Source of the DNA: Streptomyces indicus
GTDB lineage: Bacteria; Actinomycetota; Actinomycetes; Streptomycetales; Streptomycetaceae
Assembly: GCF_900100315.1 (NCBI RefSeq)
Contig: NZ_FNFF01000010.1
Location: 1-64,000 of the forward strand
Direction: 5' to 3'
DNA: 64,000 bases
Made by a program: the position numbers and the translations under genes. Positions 1 through 9,009 of this stretch are shown in pieces (within the stretch, counting starts at the first letter, position 1; every line of letters starts with the position of its first letter). The notes beneath the pieces are model-generated. The model did no database searches and was not told the origin of the DNA. It saw nothing but the letters and a program-made list of their open reading frames with translations.

Positions 1-11
1 ATGAAAGCAGC

Positions 12-49
12 ATCAGCGGGTCCGGGGTTCGAGTCCCTGGCGGCGCACG
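12..49 (+). other. tRNA-Lys 3' fragment (att-site-like)
   Basis: These 38 bases match the intact tRNA-Lys at 31773-31810 from the last base of the anticodon loop through the discriminator base. The 5' half of the tRNA is absent and is replaced by an unrelated flank (ATGAAAGCAGC). The bases that follow are the normal tRNA-Lys terminator. This is the arrangement left when an integrative element inserts at the 3' end of a tRNA gene, so the body of the element would lie to the left, outside the window. No integrase is visible, so the assignment is inference. Confidence 0.65.
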
Positions 50-56
50 CGAAGAC

Positions 57-84
57 AAGGCCCTCCGCTTCGGCGGGGGGCCTT
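57..84 (+). terminator. tRNA-Lys type terminator hairpin
   Basis: AAGGCCC (57-63) pairs with GGGCCTT (78-84). The same hairpin follows the intact tRNA-Lys at 31.8 kb and the reverse-strand copy at 24.9 kb. Its position after a truncated tRNA supports this being original chromosome downstream of a disrupted tRNA-Lys. Confidence 0.6.
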
Positions 85-191
85 CGTCATGCCCGCAGTG
101 GTAGGGCCGTCACAAGCGGCCGGCCGGCCTTACGCCCACAAACGGGCGGGACCGGCACTCGCCCGCCCCGCCCGCAGCTCGAATCGAACCC

Positions 192-953
192 TCAGATCGC
201 CAAAGACAACAGCACCGGCGCCGCGCCCCGGTTCAGCGTGTCCGCGGCGGCGCGCAGGCGGTGGGCGTGCTCGACCGGCATCGACAGCGCCAGGCAGCCG
301 ACCGCCGCGCCCGCCGTGATCGGGACCGCCGCGCAGACCGTGCCGACCGCGCACTCCTGGAGGTCCAGGACCGGGACGGTCGGGGGCTGGGCGTCGAGGC
401 GGCTGAACAGCAGGCGCTCGTTCGTGATCGTGCGCGAGGTCAGGCGGGCCGGCTTGTGGCGGGAGAGGTGGTCCCGGCGGCCGTTGATGTCGAGCTGGGT
501 GAGGAGCGACTTGCCGACCGCGCTCGCGTGGGCCGCGGAGCGGAAGTCCACCCATTCGTTGACCGCGGGGGCCTCGGGGCCCGCCGCGTACTGCATGATG
601 CGGACCTCGCCGTCCACGTACCGGCTGATGTAGACCGCCGCGCCCACGGAGTCGCGGAGGCGGTCGAGGGTGACCTGGAGCTGGTCCGTGATGGCCTGCT
701 CGCGGCCCGGCGAGGAAGAGCCGAGGCGGGAGAGCGCGTCACCGCTCACGTACGCACCGTCGGTGTCCTGCTGGATGTAGCCCTCGCGGCGCAGCATGAG
801 CAGCAGGGCGGACAACTGCCCTGCGGGCAGGCCGGTTTCGCGGGCGATCTGGACATCCGTCACGCCCGCAGCGTGCCGCGCCACGGTTTCGAGCACGCGT
901 AAGGCGTGCTGCACCGAGTGGTACGGCGCGGTCGACTCAGGCTTCAGCGCCAC
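192..953 (-). CDS. IclR-family transcriptional regulator
   Basis: The 253-residue protein has an N-terminal winged helix (HALRVLETVARHAAGVTDVQIARETGL) interrupted here only for reading: the recognition segment is around residues 15-60. A C-terminal IclR effector domain follows, with AAHASAVGKSLL and the C-terminal SMPVEHAHRL region typical of the family. The GTG start at 953 is chosen because AGGGGGA lies about six bases upstream; a longer reading frame exists but has no ribosome site. The gene is next to and co-oriented with an ABC importer operon, so it probably controls that catabolic cluster in response to a small carboxylate or its breakdown product. The ligand cannot be read from the sequence. 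Confidence 0.88.
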   Translation of the reverse strand: MALKPESTAPYHSVQHALRVLETVARHAAGVTDVQIARETGLPAGQLSALLLMLRREGYIQQDTDGAYVSGDALSRLGSSSPGREQAITDQLQVTLDRLRDSVGAAVYISRYVDGEVRIMQYAAGPEAPAVNEWVDFRSAAHASAVGKSLLTQLDINGRRDHLSRHKPARLTSRTITNERLLFSRLDAQPPTVPVLDLQECAVGTVCAAVPITAGAAVGCLALSMPVEHAHRLRAAADTLNRGAAPVLLSLAI

Positions 954-1184
954 GGTTTCCCCCTGCATGGACCGGTTCCGGACAGCTGGGCTCGGTACCA
1001 CGATAGCCGCCAAACGGGTTGCACGGAGGGGCTGTTGACGAGATTGATGGCGCGCTCCCGGCGGCGGACGGGCCGCCTGTCCAGGAACGCGCCACCCTGG
1101 CATATGCCACAGTCACTCGCTGGAGCCACTAGCTCGGTGATTGTGCCGGTCACCGGTCCGGCGGCCGCCGTTCACCCAGCGAAG

Positions 1185-2015
1185 TCACAGGACTGCGCTG
1201 AGGAATTCCCGGGTGCGTTCGTGATCGGGATCACCGAAGATCTTGTCCGGCGAGCCCGACTCGATGACCTTGCCGCCGTCGAACATCAGGACCTGGTCCG
1301 AGATGTCGCGGGCGAAGTTCATCTCGTGGGTCACGCAGAGCATCGTGATGTCGGTGGTGCGCGCGACGTCGCGGAGCACGTCGAGGACCCCCGCGACGAG
1401 CTCCGGGTCGAGCGCCGAGGTCACCTCGTCGAGCAGCAGCACCTGCGGCCGCATCGCCAACGCGCGGGCGATCGCGACACGTTGCTGCTGACCGCCCGAC
1501 AGGCGCGAGGGGTAGTCGTTGCAGCGGTCCGCGAGCCCCACCATGTCCAGGAGTTCGCGGGCGCGCGCCTCGGCCTCGTCCTTGGACAGGCCGAGCACCT
1601 GCACCGGCGCCTCCATGATGTTCTGAAGGACCCGCATGTTCGGGAACAGGTTGAACTGCTGGAAGACCATCCCGATGTTCTTGCGGACCTCGCGGATGTG
1701 CTTCTCGCCGGCCGGCACCAGCTTGCCGCCGCGCTCCTCGTGGGTGAGGTAGTCCCCGTTCACCTTGATGGTGCCCTCGTCGGGCTTCACCAGGGTCATG
1801 AGCAGCCGCAGGATCGTGGTCTTGCCGGAGCCCGACGGGCCGATGAGCGTCACGTGCTTGCCCGAGTCCACGGAGAAGCAGAGGTTGTCGAGCACCGTGT
1901 TGCCGCCGAAGCGCTTGGTGACCTTGTCGAAGCGGATCAGTTCGCTGCCGTCGACCGCGGGGTTCTGATGCGGGTCGGCGGGCGTGGGATCGGTGGGAGT
2001 GGTGTCAGCGGACAA
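1185..2015 (-). CDS. ehuA: Polar amino acid/ectoine-type ABC transporter ATPase
   Basis: This 276-residue ATPase has Walker A GPSGSGKTT, the Q-loop FQQFNLFPN, signature LSGGQQQRVAIARAL, Walker B VLLLDE and a switch histidine in VTHEM. It belongs to the polar-amino-acid uptake group that includes EhuA. The start is taken as TTG at 2015 because GGAG sits seven bases upstream and no ATG/GTG fits well. It overlaps the upstream permease gene by 11 bases, so the two are translationally coupled. It would energise import by the two permeases and the binding protein encoded just upstream. The gene order B-C-D-A matches the ehu operon; the substrate is inferred. Confidence 0.88.
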   Translation of the reverse strand: MSADTTPTDPTPADPHQNPAVDGSELIRFDKVTKRFGGNTVLDNLCFSVDSGKHVTLIGPSGSGKTTILRLLMTLVKPDEGTIKVNGDYLTHEERGGKLVPAGEKHIREVRKNIGMVFQQFNLFPNMRVLQNIMEAPVQVLGLSKDEAEARARELLDMVGLADRCNDYPSRLSGGQQQRVAIARALAMRPQVLLLDEVTSALDPELVAGVLDVLRDVARTTDITMLCVTHEMNFARDISDQVLMFDGGKVIESGSPDKIFGDPDHERTREFLSAVL

Positions 2016-2652
2016 GACGACGCTCCAGGGCTCGGAGAAGTACAGAAGCCGGGTAGGCGATGACGATGAAGGCGATGCCGACGACGCTGATCGCCTCGAA
2101 GGTGAAGGTCTCGTTGCTGAAGCCGCGTGCCTCGCCGAGCATTTCGAGGGCACCGATGGCGGCCAGCTGCGGGGATTCCTTCAGCATGACGATGACGTAG
2201 TTGCCGAGTGCGGGTACCACGCGGCGCACGGCCTGCGGCAGGATCACCGCGTACCACGTACGGGACTTGGGCAGGCTGAGCGCGGTGGCCGCCTCCCACT
2301 GACCCGCGGGCACGCCGTCGATGCCGGCGCGGTAGACCTCGCTGGTGTACGTGGAGTAGTGCAGGCCGAGGCCGACGATGCCCGTGACGAGCGGGGACAT
2401 CGACGGACCCCAGGACGGCACCACGTAGAAGAGGAAGAACAGCTGGACGAGCAGCGGAGTGTTGCGGACGAACTCCGTGAACGCCGCGACGGGCCAGCGG
2501 ACCCAGCGGTGCGTGGAGCGCAGCGCGATCGCCCAGACCAGGCCGAGGGCGAAGGCGATGACCACACCGCCGGCCAGCGCCTGGAGGGTGACGAGGACGC
2601 CGTCCCAGAACCGCGGCATGAACGCGTCGACGTTGGACCAGTCCCAGTTCAC
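2005..2652 (-). CDS. ehuD: Ehu-type ABC transporter permease D
   Basis: A 215-residue inner-membrane permease of the His/Glu/Gln/Arg (HisMQ) family with about five hydrophobic segments. The cytoplasmic coupling (EAA) loop is visible as GVPAGQWEAATALSLPKSRT. It starts with GTG at 2652 and overlaps the stop of the preceding permease gene as GTGA, with a GGGGGG stretch upstream as ribosome site. It should pair with the neighbouring permease as a heterodimer around the EhuA-like ATPase. Confidence 0.87.
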   Translation of the reverse strand: MNWDWSNVDAFMPRFWDGVLVTLQALAGGVVIAFALGLVWAIALRSTHRWVRWPVAAFTEFVRNTPLLVQLFFLFYVVPSWGPSMSPLVTGIVGLGLHYSTYTSEVYRAGIDGVPAGQWEAATALSLPKSRTWYAVILPQAVRRVVPALGNYVIVMLKESPQLAAIGALEMLGEARGFSNETFTFEAISVVGIAFIVIAYPASVLLRALERRLVR

Positions 2653-3398
2653 TTGGCACCCCCCGTACCCGCAGTGCCGGCCGTACCGGTCACCGCGTCG
2701 ATGGCCCCGCGCTCGCGCAGGCCGCCGAACAGGCCGCCCTTCGGCGGCGCCTGGCCGAGCTTGGCCTTGGCGCGCCGCTCCAGGAGGCGCATCCCGCGGG
2801 TGAGCAGGAAGGCGAGGACGAAGTAGACGACGAGGAGCAGCGTGTAGACGGGCGCGCTGTCACCGGTGACCAGGCGCTGGAGGTTCCCCGCGAAGGTCAT
2901 GTCGGCCACGACGATCAGGGAGACCAGCGAGGTGCCCTTGAGCAGCTCGATCAGCAGGTTGTTGAACGGCGGCAGCATCTCGGGCCAGGCCTGCGGGATC
3001 TCGATCCGGCGAAGGCGCTGCACGCGCGTGAAGTTGAGGGCGATGCCGGCCTCGCGCTGGGCGGGCGGCACCGCGGCGAGGGCGCCGCGCACGATCTCGG
3101 AGCCGTACGCCCCGTAGGTCATGCCGAGCGCGATGACGCCGGCGGCCATGCCGATGAACTTGATCTGGAACAGCATCGGGACCGTGAAGGCGATCCAGAA
3201 CATGAAGACCAGGGAGGAGGTCGAGCGGAAGACCTCGAAGTAGATGCCGGCCAGGATCCGCACGATGCGGCTGGGTGCGGTGCGCGCGAGGCCGATCACG
3301 AAGGAGATCACGAAGGCGAGCGCGGCGCTGAGGAAGGTGACCTGGACGGTGATCCACACACCGGGCAGGAACCAGCTCTGGAAGAAAGCTCCGGTCAT
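2649..3398 (-). CDS. ehuC: Ehu-type ABC transporter permease C
   Basis: This 249-residue HisMQ-family permease has an EAA loop (AAVPPAQREAGIALNF) and several transmembrane stretches. It is preceded by the binding-protein gene with two bases between stop and start, and overlaps the next permease by four bases. It is the first permease of the B-C-D-A order. The last 25 residues are rich in Gly, Thr and Ala and look disordered, probably a cytoplasmic tail without transport function. Confidence 0.87.
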   Translation of the reverse strand: MTGAFFQSWFLPGVWITVQVTFLSAALAFVISFVIGLARTAPSRIVRILAGIYFEVFRSTSSLVFMFWIAFTVPMLFQIKFIGMAAGVIALGMTYGAYGSEIVRGALAAVPPAQREAGIALNFTRVQRLRRIEIPQAWPEMLPPFNNLLIELLKGTSLVSLIVVADMTFAGNLQRLVTGDSAPVYTLLLVVYFVLAFLLTRGMRLLERRAKAKLGQAPPKGGLFGGLRERGAIDAVTGTAGTAGTGGAK

Positions 3399-3400
3399 GG

Positions 3401-4384
3401 TCAGGCGCCTCCCCTTCCGGCAGGCGGACAGAGCTTCTCGACGGTGAGGTCGGTCATCTCGTCCTGCGTGAAGCCGAACGGCTTGACCACGCGCAGGAGT
3501 TCGCCGCTCTCCTTCATCTTGTGGAGCTCTTCGTTGAAGGCGTCGCGCAGGTTGCTCTCGGAGAGCCGGAACGCGAACCCGCCCGCTCCGTAGGCCGGTT
3601 CGCCCTCGACGATCGGCTGGAAGGGTTCGGTGGCCTCGACGCCGCGCTTGCCCTTCACGACCTCCTTGACCGTGACGTTCGTGCCCGCGAAGGCATCGAC
3701 GCGGCCCTGGCGCACGGCGTCGAGTCCGGCCACCTGGTCGGGCAGCACCATGACTTCCTTGACGCCGTTGGCCTTGGCGTACTCGATCTCGGCGTACGCG
3801 GTGCCGCTCGCGAGTCTGAGGCCCTTCTTGGCGATGTCCTCGTACGTCTTGATGCCGTGCGGGTTGCCCGCCTTCACGATGAAGGCGTCGAGCATGAGGT
3901 AGTCGGGGTCGGAGAAGAGCACCTGCTCGCAGCGGTCGGGCGTGATGTACATGCCTGCGGACACCACGTCGAACTGCTGGGCCTGGACGAGCCCCGGTAT
4001 GAGCGCGCCGAACTCGGTCGGCACCGCGGTCACCTTGGGCACGCCGAGCCGGGGAAAGACGACCTTGGCGATTTCCGGCGCCTCGCCGGTCACGTCGCCG
4101 TTCTTGTCGATGTAGCCGAACGGCACCTCGCCGGCGACACCGATCCGTACCGTCCCGGCATCCCTCAGCCGGTCGAGCAGGTCACCACCCTCCATCTTGC
4201 CCGGCGCGGGCACGCGGCTGCACGCGCTCACGCCGAGCGTCCCGAACGCCGCCGCGCCCGCGAGCACGGACCGGCGGCGCAGCGTCCGGCCCGTCCATGG
4301 CGTGCGGAGCCGGTGCGTCGGACGGTCTTTCCCGTAGTCGTTCCCAAATGGTGGAGCCATGGCCGCGCGGCTACCCGAAGTCAT
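3401..4384 (-). CDS. ehuB: Ehu-type solute-binding lipoprotein
   Basis: The 327-residue protein is a family 3 extracellular solute-binding protein. Its N-terminus has a twin-arginine-like RRRSVL followed by a hydrophobic stretch and lipobox LGVSAC, so it is probably exported folded and lipid-anchored. The binding domain shows GTVRIGVAGEVPFGYID, GEAPEIAK, and FDVVSAGMYITPDR, close to EhuB-type ectoine/hydroxyectoine receptors. Several starts are possible (TTG 4402, ATG 4384, ATG 4360); ATG 4384 keeps the full signal with least excess, but no strong ribosome site decides it. It is divergent from the DUF3830 gene, so the 113-base gap holds two promoters. The ligand is inferred from family and synteny only. 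Confidence 0.86.
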   Translation of the reverse strand: MTSGSRAAMAPPFGNDYGKDRPTHRLRTPWTGRTLRRRSVLAGAAAFGTLGVSACSRVPAPGKMEGGDLLDRLRDAGTVRIGVAGEVPFGYIDKNGDVTGEAPEIAKVVFPRLGVPKVTAVPTEFGALIPGLVQAQQFDVVSAGMYITPDRCEQVLFSDPDYLMLDAFIVKAGNPHGIKTYEDIAKKGLRLASGTAYAEIEYAKANGVKEVMVLPDQVAGLDAVRQGRVDAFAGTNVTVKEVVKGKRGVEATEPFQPIVEGEPAYGAGGFAFRLSESNLRDAFNEELHKMKESGELLRVVKPFGFTQDEMTDLTVEKLCPPAGRGGA

Positions 4385-4497
4385 TCGAGATATGCCGATC
4401 AATTTCAGCCCCGATTCGGATGGGGCGTTTCCACTTGCCTTCTCACATGCTCACAAGGCGGTGTTGACCCCGTACGGAGCGCCGGGACCATGAAGGG

Positions 4498-4986
4498 ATG
4501 ACGGAACGCCACATCGAAGTCTCGCTCGACAAGCGCGGTGTCCGCTGCACCGCCCGACTCCTGACCGACCGGGCCCCCGTGACCTGCGCGGCCGTCTGGG
4601 ACGCGCTGCCGCTCGGCTCGCCGGTCTACCACGCGAAATACGCGCGGAACGAGATCTACGCGCTTTTCCCCGCCTTCGCGGAAAAGGAGCCCCCGCTGGA
4701 AAATCCCACGGTGACCCCGATTCCCGGCGACCTGTGCTATTTCACCTTTTCCGATACGGAATTGGGGACAAAGGCGTATGGATACGACACCGAGCAGCGC
4801 GGCACGGTGGTCGACCTCGCCCTGTTCTACGAGCGCAACAACCTGCTGCTCAACGGCGACGTGGGCTGGGTCCCCGGCATCGTCTGGGGCCAGGTGGTGG
4901 AGGGCCTAGACGCGATGGCCGAAGCCTGCCAGGACCTGTGGCGGGCGGGGGCGCTCGGCGAGACGCTCAGCTTCCGCAGGCTGTGA
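4498..4986 (+). CDS. DUF3830 family protein
   Basis: A 162-residue soluble protein resembling the DUF3830 family, which is thought to have a cyclophilin-like fold; landmarks are RAPVTCAAVWDALPL, HAKYARNEIYA, PGDLCYF and LFYERNNLLL. No catalytic function is established. Codon use is less GC-biased at 4680-4790 than in neighbours. It is divergent from the binding-protein gene and convergent with the amidase. DUF3830 genes sit beside amidase and Ehu-type importer genes in several bacteria, which suggests a role in handling the imported compound. The ATG at 4498 has GAAGGG directly before it, an unusually tight spacing. Confidence 0.8.
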   Translation: MTERHIEVSLDKRGVRCTARLLTDRAPVTCAAVWDALPLGSPVYHAKYARNEIYALFPAFAEKEPPLENPTVTPIPGDLCYFTFSDTELGTKAYGYDTEQRGTVVDLALFYERNNLLLNGDVGWVPGIVWGQVVEGLDAMAEACQDLWRAGALGETLSFRRL

Positions 4987-5021
4987 GTCGGGCTCCGCCC
5001 CGCACGTAACTCACGCTCTTG

Positions 5022-6419
5022 TCACGGCAGTTGCGGGGCGGGGACCGAAGCGGCCCCCGCCTCGTACAGCGCCTGGGCCGCCCGCAGGACCAGCGCGTCC
5101 TTGTGCCGGGCCGCCACCAACTGCACCCCGATCGGCAGCCCGTCGCCGTCCACCCCGCAGGGGACGGTGGCGGCGGGCTGCTGGGTGAGGTTGAAGGGGT
5201 ACGTGAACGGGGTCCAGCCGGTCCAGCGGCCGCGCCCGCTCGGGGTCTCGCGGCCCGCCTCGAAGGCGGTGAGCGGCAGCGTCGGGGTGACCAGGAGGTC
5301 GTACGCGGAGTGGAAGCGCCCCATGCGGCGGCCCAGGTCCATGCGGACGTCCACCGCGGCGAGGTAGTCCAGGGCCGAGTAGCGGGCGCCGCGCAGCGCG
5401 ACCTCGCGCAGGCCCGGATCGAGAGCGGCGCGCTGCTCCTTGTTGAAGTGCTGGGTGACGCGGGCCGCGCCGGAGAACCACAGGGTGTGGAAGGCCTCGA
5501 CGGGGTCGCTGAAGTCGGGATCGGCCTCCTCGACGTACGCGCCGAGCTGCGCGAGCCGCTCGACGGCCTTGCGCACGGCGGACGCGACCTGGGGCGCGAC
5601 GGCGACCTGGCCGCCGAAGGAGGCCGAGTAGGCGACGCGCAGGCCGCGCACCCCGTCGCCGAGGCCCTCGCGGAAGGAGCCCTCGGCGGGCCCGAGCCCG
5701 GACCAGTCGCGGTGGTCGGCGCCGCTGATCACGTCCATGACCAGGGCCGCGTCGGCGGCGTCCAGGGTCATCGGGCCCACGTGCGCGAGGGTGCCGAAGG
5801 CGCTGGCCGGGTAGAGCGGGACCCGGCCGTAGGTGGGCTTGAGCGCGAAGATGCCGCAGAAGGCGCCGGGGATGCGCACGCTGCCCCCGCCGTCCGTGCC
5901 GAGCGCGACGGGTCCGGCGCCGAGGGCCACGGCGGCCGCCGCTCCCCCGCTGGAGCCGCCGGCGGTGCGCGAAGGGTCGTACGGGTTGCGCGTGATGCCC
6001 GAGACCGGGCTGTCGGTGACGCCCTTCCAGCCGTACTCGGGGGTGGTGGTCTTGCCGAGGAACACCGCGCCGTGCTCGCGCAGCCGCGCCACGGACGGTG
6101 CGTCCTCGTCCCAACGGCCGTCCAGACGCGTGGCCTTGGAGCCGCGCAGGGTGGGCCCGCCCTTCTGGAGCAGGATGTCCTTGACGGACACGGGCACGCC
6201 GTCGAGCAGGCCTTCCGGCTCCCCGCGCCGCCAGCGCGCCGCCGACTCCTCGGCCTGGCGCAGGGCCGCCTCGGCGTCCACGCGCACGAACGCGTTGACC
6301 GCCGGTTCCGTCTGCTCGATCCGGTCGAGCGCCGCGCGGGTGGCGTCTACGGGGGTCAACTCCCCTTTCCCGTAAGCCGCGACGAGTTGTACGGCGGTCA
6401 TCCTGCCGAGCTCGGCCAT
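5022..6419 (-). CDS. Amidase (amidase-signature family)
   Basis: This 465-residue hydrolase has the full amidase-signature triad: Lys in PVSVKDILL, cis-Ser in GGSSGG and nucleophile Ser in GTDGGGSVRIPG. It would hydrolyse an amide to an acid plus ammonia or an amine in the cytoplasm. ATG 6419 is chosen because GGGAGG lies just upstream. The dehydrogenase gene is 65 bases upstream in the same direction, so the two probably form an operon. Neighbours suggest it acts on the compound imported by the Ehu-like transporter or a derivative. Its substrate is unknown; members range from indoleacetamide hydrolases to ureide amidases. Confidence 0.88.
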   Translation of the reverse strand: MAELGRMTAVQLVAAYGKGELTPVDATRAALDRIEQTEPAVNAFVRVDAEAALRQAEESAARWRRGEPEGLLDGVPVSVKDILLQKGGPTLRGSKATRLDGRWDEDAPSVARLREHGAVFLGKTTTPEYGWKGVTDSPVSGITRNPYDPSRTAGGSSGGAAAAVALGAGPVALGTDGGGSVRIPGAFCGIFALKPTYGRVPLYPASAFGTLAHVGPMTLDAADAALVMDVISGADHRDWSGLGPAEGSFREGLGDGVRGLRVAYSASFGGQVAVAPQVASAVRKAVERLAQLGAYVEEADPDFSDPVEAFHTLWFSGAARVTQHFNKEQRAALDPGLREVALRGARYSALDYLAAVDVRMDLGRRMGRFHSAYDLLVTPTLPLTAFEAGRETPSGRGRWTGWTPFTYPFNLTQQPAATVPCGVDGDGLPIGVQLVAARHKDALVLRAAQALYEAGAASVPAPQLP

Positions 6420-6484
6420 GCGCCCTCCCCTGTCCGCTGACGGTCGACCCATCGACGATCACTCCAGGCGATCATCGCCCGCGG

Positions 6485-7450
6485 TCAATGTCCAGGGACA
6501 TACCCGCGTTTCTTGTCGATCACGTTCTTGAGCGGCTTCCCGGCCGCCCACCGCTCGTACAACTCCACGAACTGCACGGCGAGTTCGTCGCGCCAGCCGA
6601 TGATGTCCCCGCTCATGTGCGGTGAGACGACCAGCCCCGGGACCTCCCACAGCGGGCTGTCCTCGGGCAGCGGCTCGGTCTCGAAGACGTCGAGGGCGGC
6701 GCCCGCGATCCAGCGCCGCCGCAGCGCCTCCACCAGGTCGTCCTGGACCACCAGCGGCCCGCGGCCCACGTTGACGAAGTACGCCGACGGCTGCATCACG
6801 CCGAAGCGGCGGGTGTCGAACATGCCGCGGGTGGAGTCCGTGAGCGGCGCCGCGCACACCACCCAGTCCGCGTGTGCGAGCAGCCGGTCCAGGTCGCCGG
6901 GGCCGTGGATGCCGGTGCGCGGGGTGCGGCCGACCACGGCGGCCTGGATGCCAAGTGCCTTGAGACCGGCGGCGATCGCCCGGCCGATCGGTCCGGAGCC
7001 GACCACACACGCCCGCGTCCCCGCGACCCGCCGGGTCTCGCGGTGCCGCCACTCGCGGCGGCGCTGGAGGTCGAGGGTGCGCGGCAGGTCCTTCGCGAAG
7101 GCCAGCACGAGCCCGGCCACGTACTCGGCGATCGGCTCGTCGAAGATGCCGCGCGCGTTGGTCACCACCGTGTCGGAGGCGACGAGTTCGGGGCTCATGA
7201 GGTGGTCGGCGCCGGCGCTCGCGGTGTGCACCCACACCGGCCGCGGGCCCTCGCCGGGCCAGGCGGTGCGCAGGGCCTGGGAGTGGAAGTCCCAGACCAG
7301 CAGCACATCGGCCTCGGGCAGCCGCTCGGCGAGCCGCGCCTCGTCGGTGTGCACGATGCGGGCGCGCCCGGTGAGCTTGCCCAGGCGCGGCGGCGGGTCG
7401 GCGTCGAGCACCAGCAGCGTGGGGCGGGTGGCGCGCGACCGTCCGGTCAT
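6485..7450 (-). CDS. D-2-hydroxyacid dehydrogenase (NAD-dependent)
   Basis: The 321-residue enzyme shows the Rossmann motif GSGPIGRAIAAGL and the D-isomer dehydrogenase catalytic set: Arg in NVGRGPLV, Glu in FETEPLP and His in SPHMSGD. It would interconvert a 2-keto acid and a D-2-hydroxy acid with NAD(P)H. The ATG at 7450 is preferred over an upstream in-frame extension that is Arg/Pro-rich and lacks a motif, although the ribosome site is weak. It is the first gene of the amidase operon and is divergent from the isomerase pair across a 602-base gap. Confidence 0.87.
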   Translation of the reverse strand: MTGRSRATRPTLLVLDADPPPRLGKLTGRARIVHTDEARLAERLPEADVLLVWDFHSQALRTAWPGEGPRPVWVHTASAGADHLMSPELVASDTVVTNARGIFDEPIAEYVAGLVLAFAKDLPRTLDLQRRREWRHRETRRVAGTRACVVGSGPIGRAIAAGLKALGIQAAVVGRTPRTGIHGPGDLDRLLAHADWVVCAAPLTDSTRGMFDTRRFGVMQPSAYFVNVGRGPLVVQDDLVEALRRRWIAGAALDVFETEPLPEDSPLWEVPGLVVSPHMSGDIIGWRDELAVQFVELYERWAAGKPLKNVIDKKRGYVPGH

Positions 7451-8052
7451 GGCGGGGAAACCGTTCTGCAATGCGGGTCCGCTTCCCTGGAGTTGGCGTG
7501 GTCCGGCGCGGGCGCCCGGTGCGGGCACCCGTGTTGAGCTGCGCGCAGGCACGGCGGGGCGCTATGCGGAGGCCTCGCGAAACGCCTCCGAAGGCAACCG
7601 TCTGAAGTGCACGGATTGACCACGCTGGCACCCGAATCTACCTTCGTCAACACGGGCTCTGCACAAGCCCGTACTCCTCGGCACACCTACAGACAGGTAC
7701 CGACACTTCAGTCGATCGGGCCTCACATCGGGCTTCACCACGAGGCGCACCACCGGGCTTCACCACGAAGCGCACCACCGGCTTCGGCACGAAGCACACC
7801 ACCGGGCTTCCGCACGAAGTGCACGACCGGCTTCGGCAAGAAGCGCACCACCGGGCCTCACTCGCCACCCGTCCCGACGTCCCGGCAGCCGCTGCCGGTC
7901 TCCGCTCGTCACCTGTCCCGACGTCCCCGGCACCCGCTGCCGGTCTCCGCACCACCGGCGCGCTGCCGCCGGAACCGCACCCTCCGGCCCCCGGCCGGCC
8001 CTTGGAGCTGCTCAGCTCTCCTCCCCAACTGCTCTGTCCAAAGGGGCCAGTC
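7451..8052. other. 602-base intergenic region with tandem repeats
   Basis: No convincing gene lies between the dehydrogenase and the first isomerase. The region must hold divergent promoters. Its middle contains five imperfect 24-25-base tandem repeats (7730-7852), followed by a degenerate direct repeat around 7870-7951 built on GTCCCGACGTCCC and CGCTGCCGGTCTCCGC. Reverse-strand and forward open frames through it are Arg/Pro/Ser-rich and show no family motif. Confidence 0.6.
7730..7852. repeat. 24-25-base tandem repeat, five copies
   Basis: Copies start at 7730, 7755, 7780, 7804 and 7829. The consensus is GGCTTCNNCACGAAGCGCAC followed by CACC. The arms CTTC and GAAG make each unit a weak palindrome, so the array could be a protein-binding array or a simple repeat expansion. 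Copies differ by a few bases each. Confidence 0.8.
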
Positions 8053-8976
8053 ATGGACGTCTCCTGTCTCGGTGGACCTCACCCGCAGCGCGGCATCGGC
8101 GTGGTCGCGCCCTTCGACTTCGCTCTCGACCGCGAGCTGTGGCGCTGGGTCCCCGACGAGATCTCGCTGTACGTCACGCGCACGCCGTACGTCCCCGTCG
8201 AGGTCAGCCTCGATCTCGCCCGGCTCGTCAGCGAGCACCAGACCCTGCACGAGGCGGTACGGGCGCTCATCGCCGCCGAGCCCGAGGTGATCGCGTACGC
8301 CTGCACCTCCGGCAGTTTCGTGGACGGCGCCCTGGGCGAACGCACGATGTGCGCGGCCATGGAAGCGGCCGGCGAGGTGCCGGCGCTGACCACCTCGGGC
8401 GCGCTGATCGCCGCGCTGCACGAGCTCGGCGCCCGGCGGATCGCGCTGGTCACGCCGTACACCGCCTCGGTGACCCGGTCCCTGGAGGACTATCTCGGCG
8501 AGGCCGGGATCGAGGTCGCGGGCCGCTCGTACCTGGGCCTGACCCGGCACATCTGGAAGGTCCCGTACCGCGATGTGGTCGACATGGCGCGGCACGCGGT
8601 GGGCCGGCTGCCCGCGATGGTCGACGCGCTCTTCATCAGCTGCACGAACCTGCCCACGTACGACGTGATCCCGCAGCTGGAGGCGGAGCTGCGCATTCCG
8701 GTCATTTCGGCGAACCAGGTCACGATGTGGTCGGCCCTGCGTCACATGGGTACGCATGCGGTGGGCCCGTATCAGGCGCTGCTGGATACGGCTGCGAGGC
8801 GCATGCTGGTGGGGAGCGACGCGTTACCGGACGGCCCGGTCGTGCCGCTCGTGGACCCGCCGGGCGTCGCGCTGACGGACCCCTCGGCGCTCCCGCTGAA
8901 GGAGCTGACGGAGCTGCCGGGGGTGCCGCTGCCCGAGCCGCCGGTGGTGCCGGAGGACCCGGCACTGCCCGAATGA
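8053..8976 (+). CDS. Maleate isomerase / EutA-like Asp-Glu racemase superfamily protein
   Basis: This 307-residue protein belongs to the Asp/Glu racemase, maleate cis-trans isomerase and arylmalonate decarboxylase superfamily. It keeps both catalytic-type cysteines: Cys84 in ACTSGSF and Cys197 in ISCTNLP. ATG 8053 has AAAGGGG upstream. The last 50 residues form a Pro/Leu/Val/Asp-rich tail (from about residue 255) not needed for the fold and absent from the neighbouring paralogue. EutA of hydroxyectoine degradation is in this superfamily, which fits the Ehu-like importer nearby, but the EutB-E enzymes are absent. Maleate-to-fumarate isomerisation or an amino-acid racemase are alternatives. Confidence 0.82.
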   Translation: MDVSCLGGPHPQRGIGVVAPFDFALDRELWRWVPDEISLYVTRTPYVPVEVSLDLARLVSEHQTLHEAVRALIAAEPEVIAYACTSGSFVDGALGERTMCAAMEAAGEVPALTTSGALIAALHELGARRIALVTPYTASVTRSLEDYLGEAGIEVAGRSYLGLTRHIWKVPYRDVVDMARHAVGRLPAMVDALFISCTNLPTYDVIPQLEAELRIPVISANQVTMWSALRHMGTHAVGPYQALLDTAARRMLVGSDALPDGPVVPLVDPPGVALTDPSALPLKELTELPGVPLPEPPVVPEDPALPE

Positions 8977-9009
8977 CCGCCCGTCCGCCCACGTACCGGG
9001 AGGCCGCCC

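Noticed and set aside
7730..7852. CRISPR array or coding repeat
   Set aside because: Units are directly abutting, without spacers, and the frames through them show no protein family pattern.
7647..8054. Reverse-strand 135-codon frame in the repeat-containing gap
   Set aside because: Low-complexity translation produced by the tandem repeats; no ribosome site or homology pattern.
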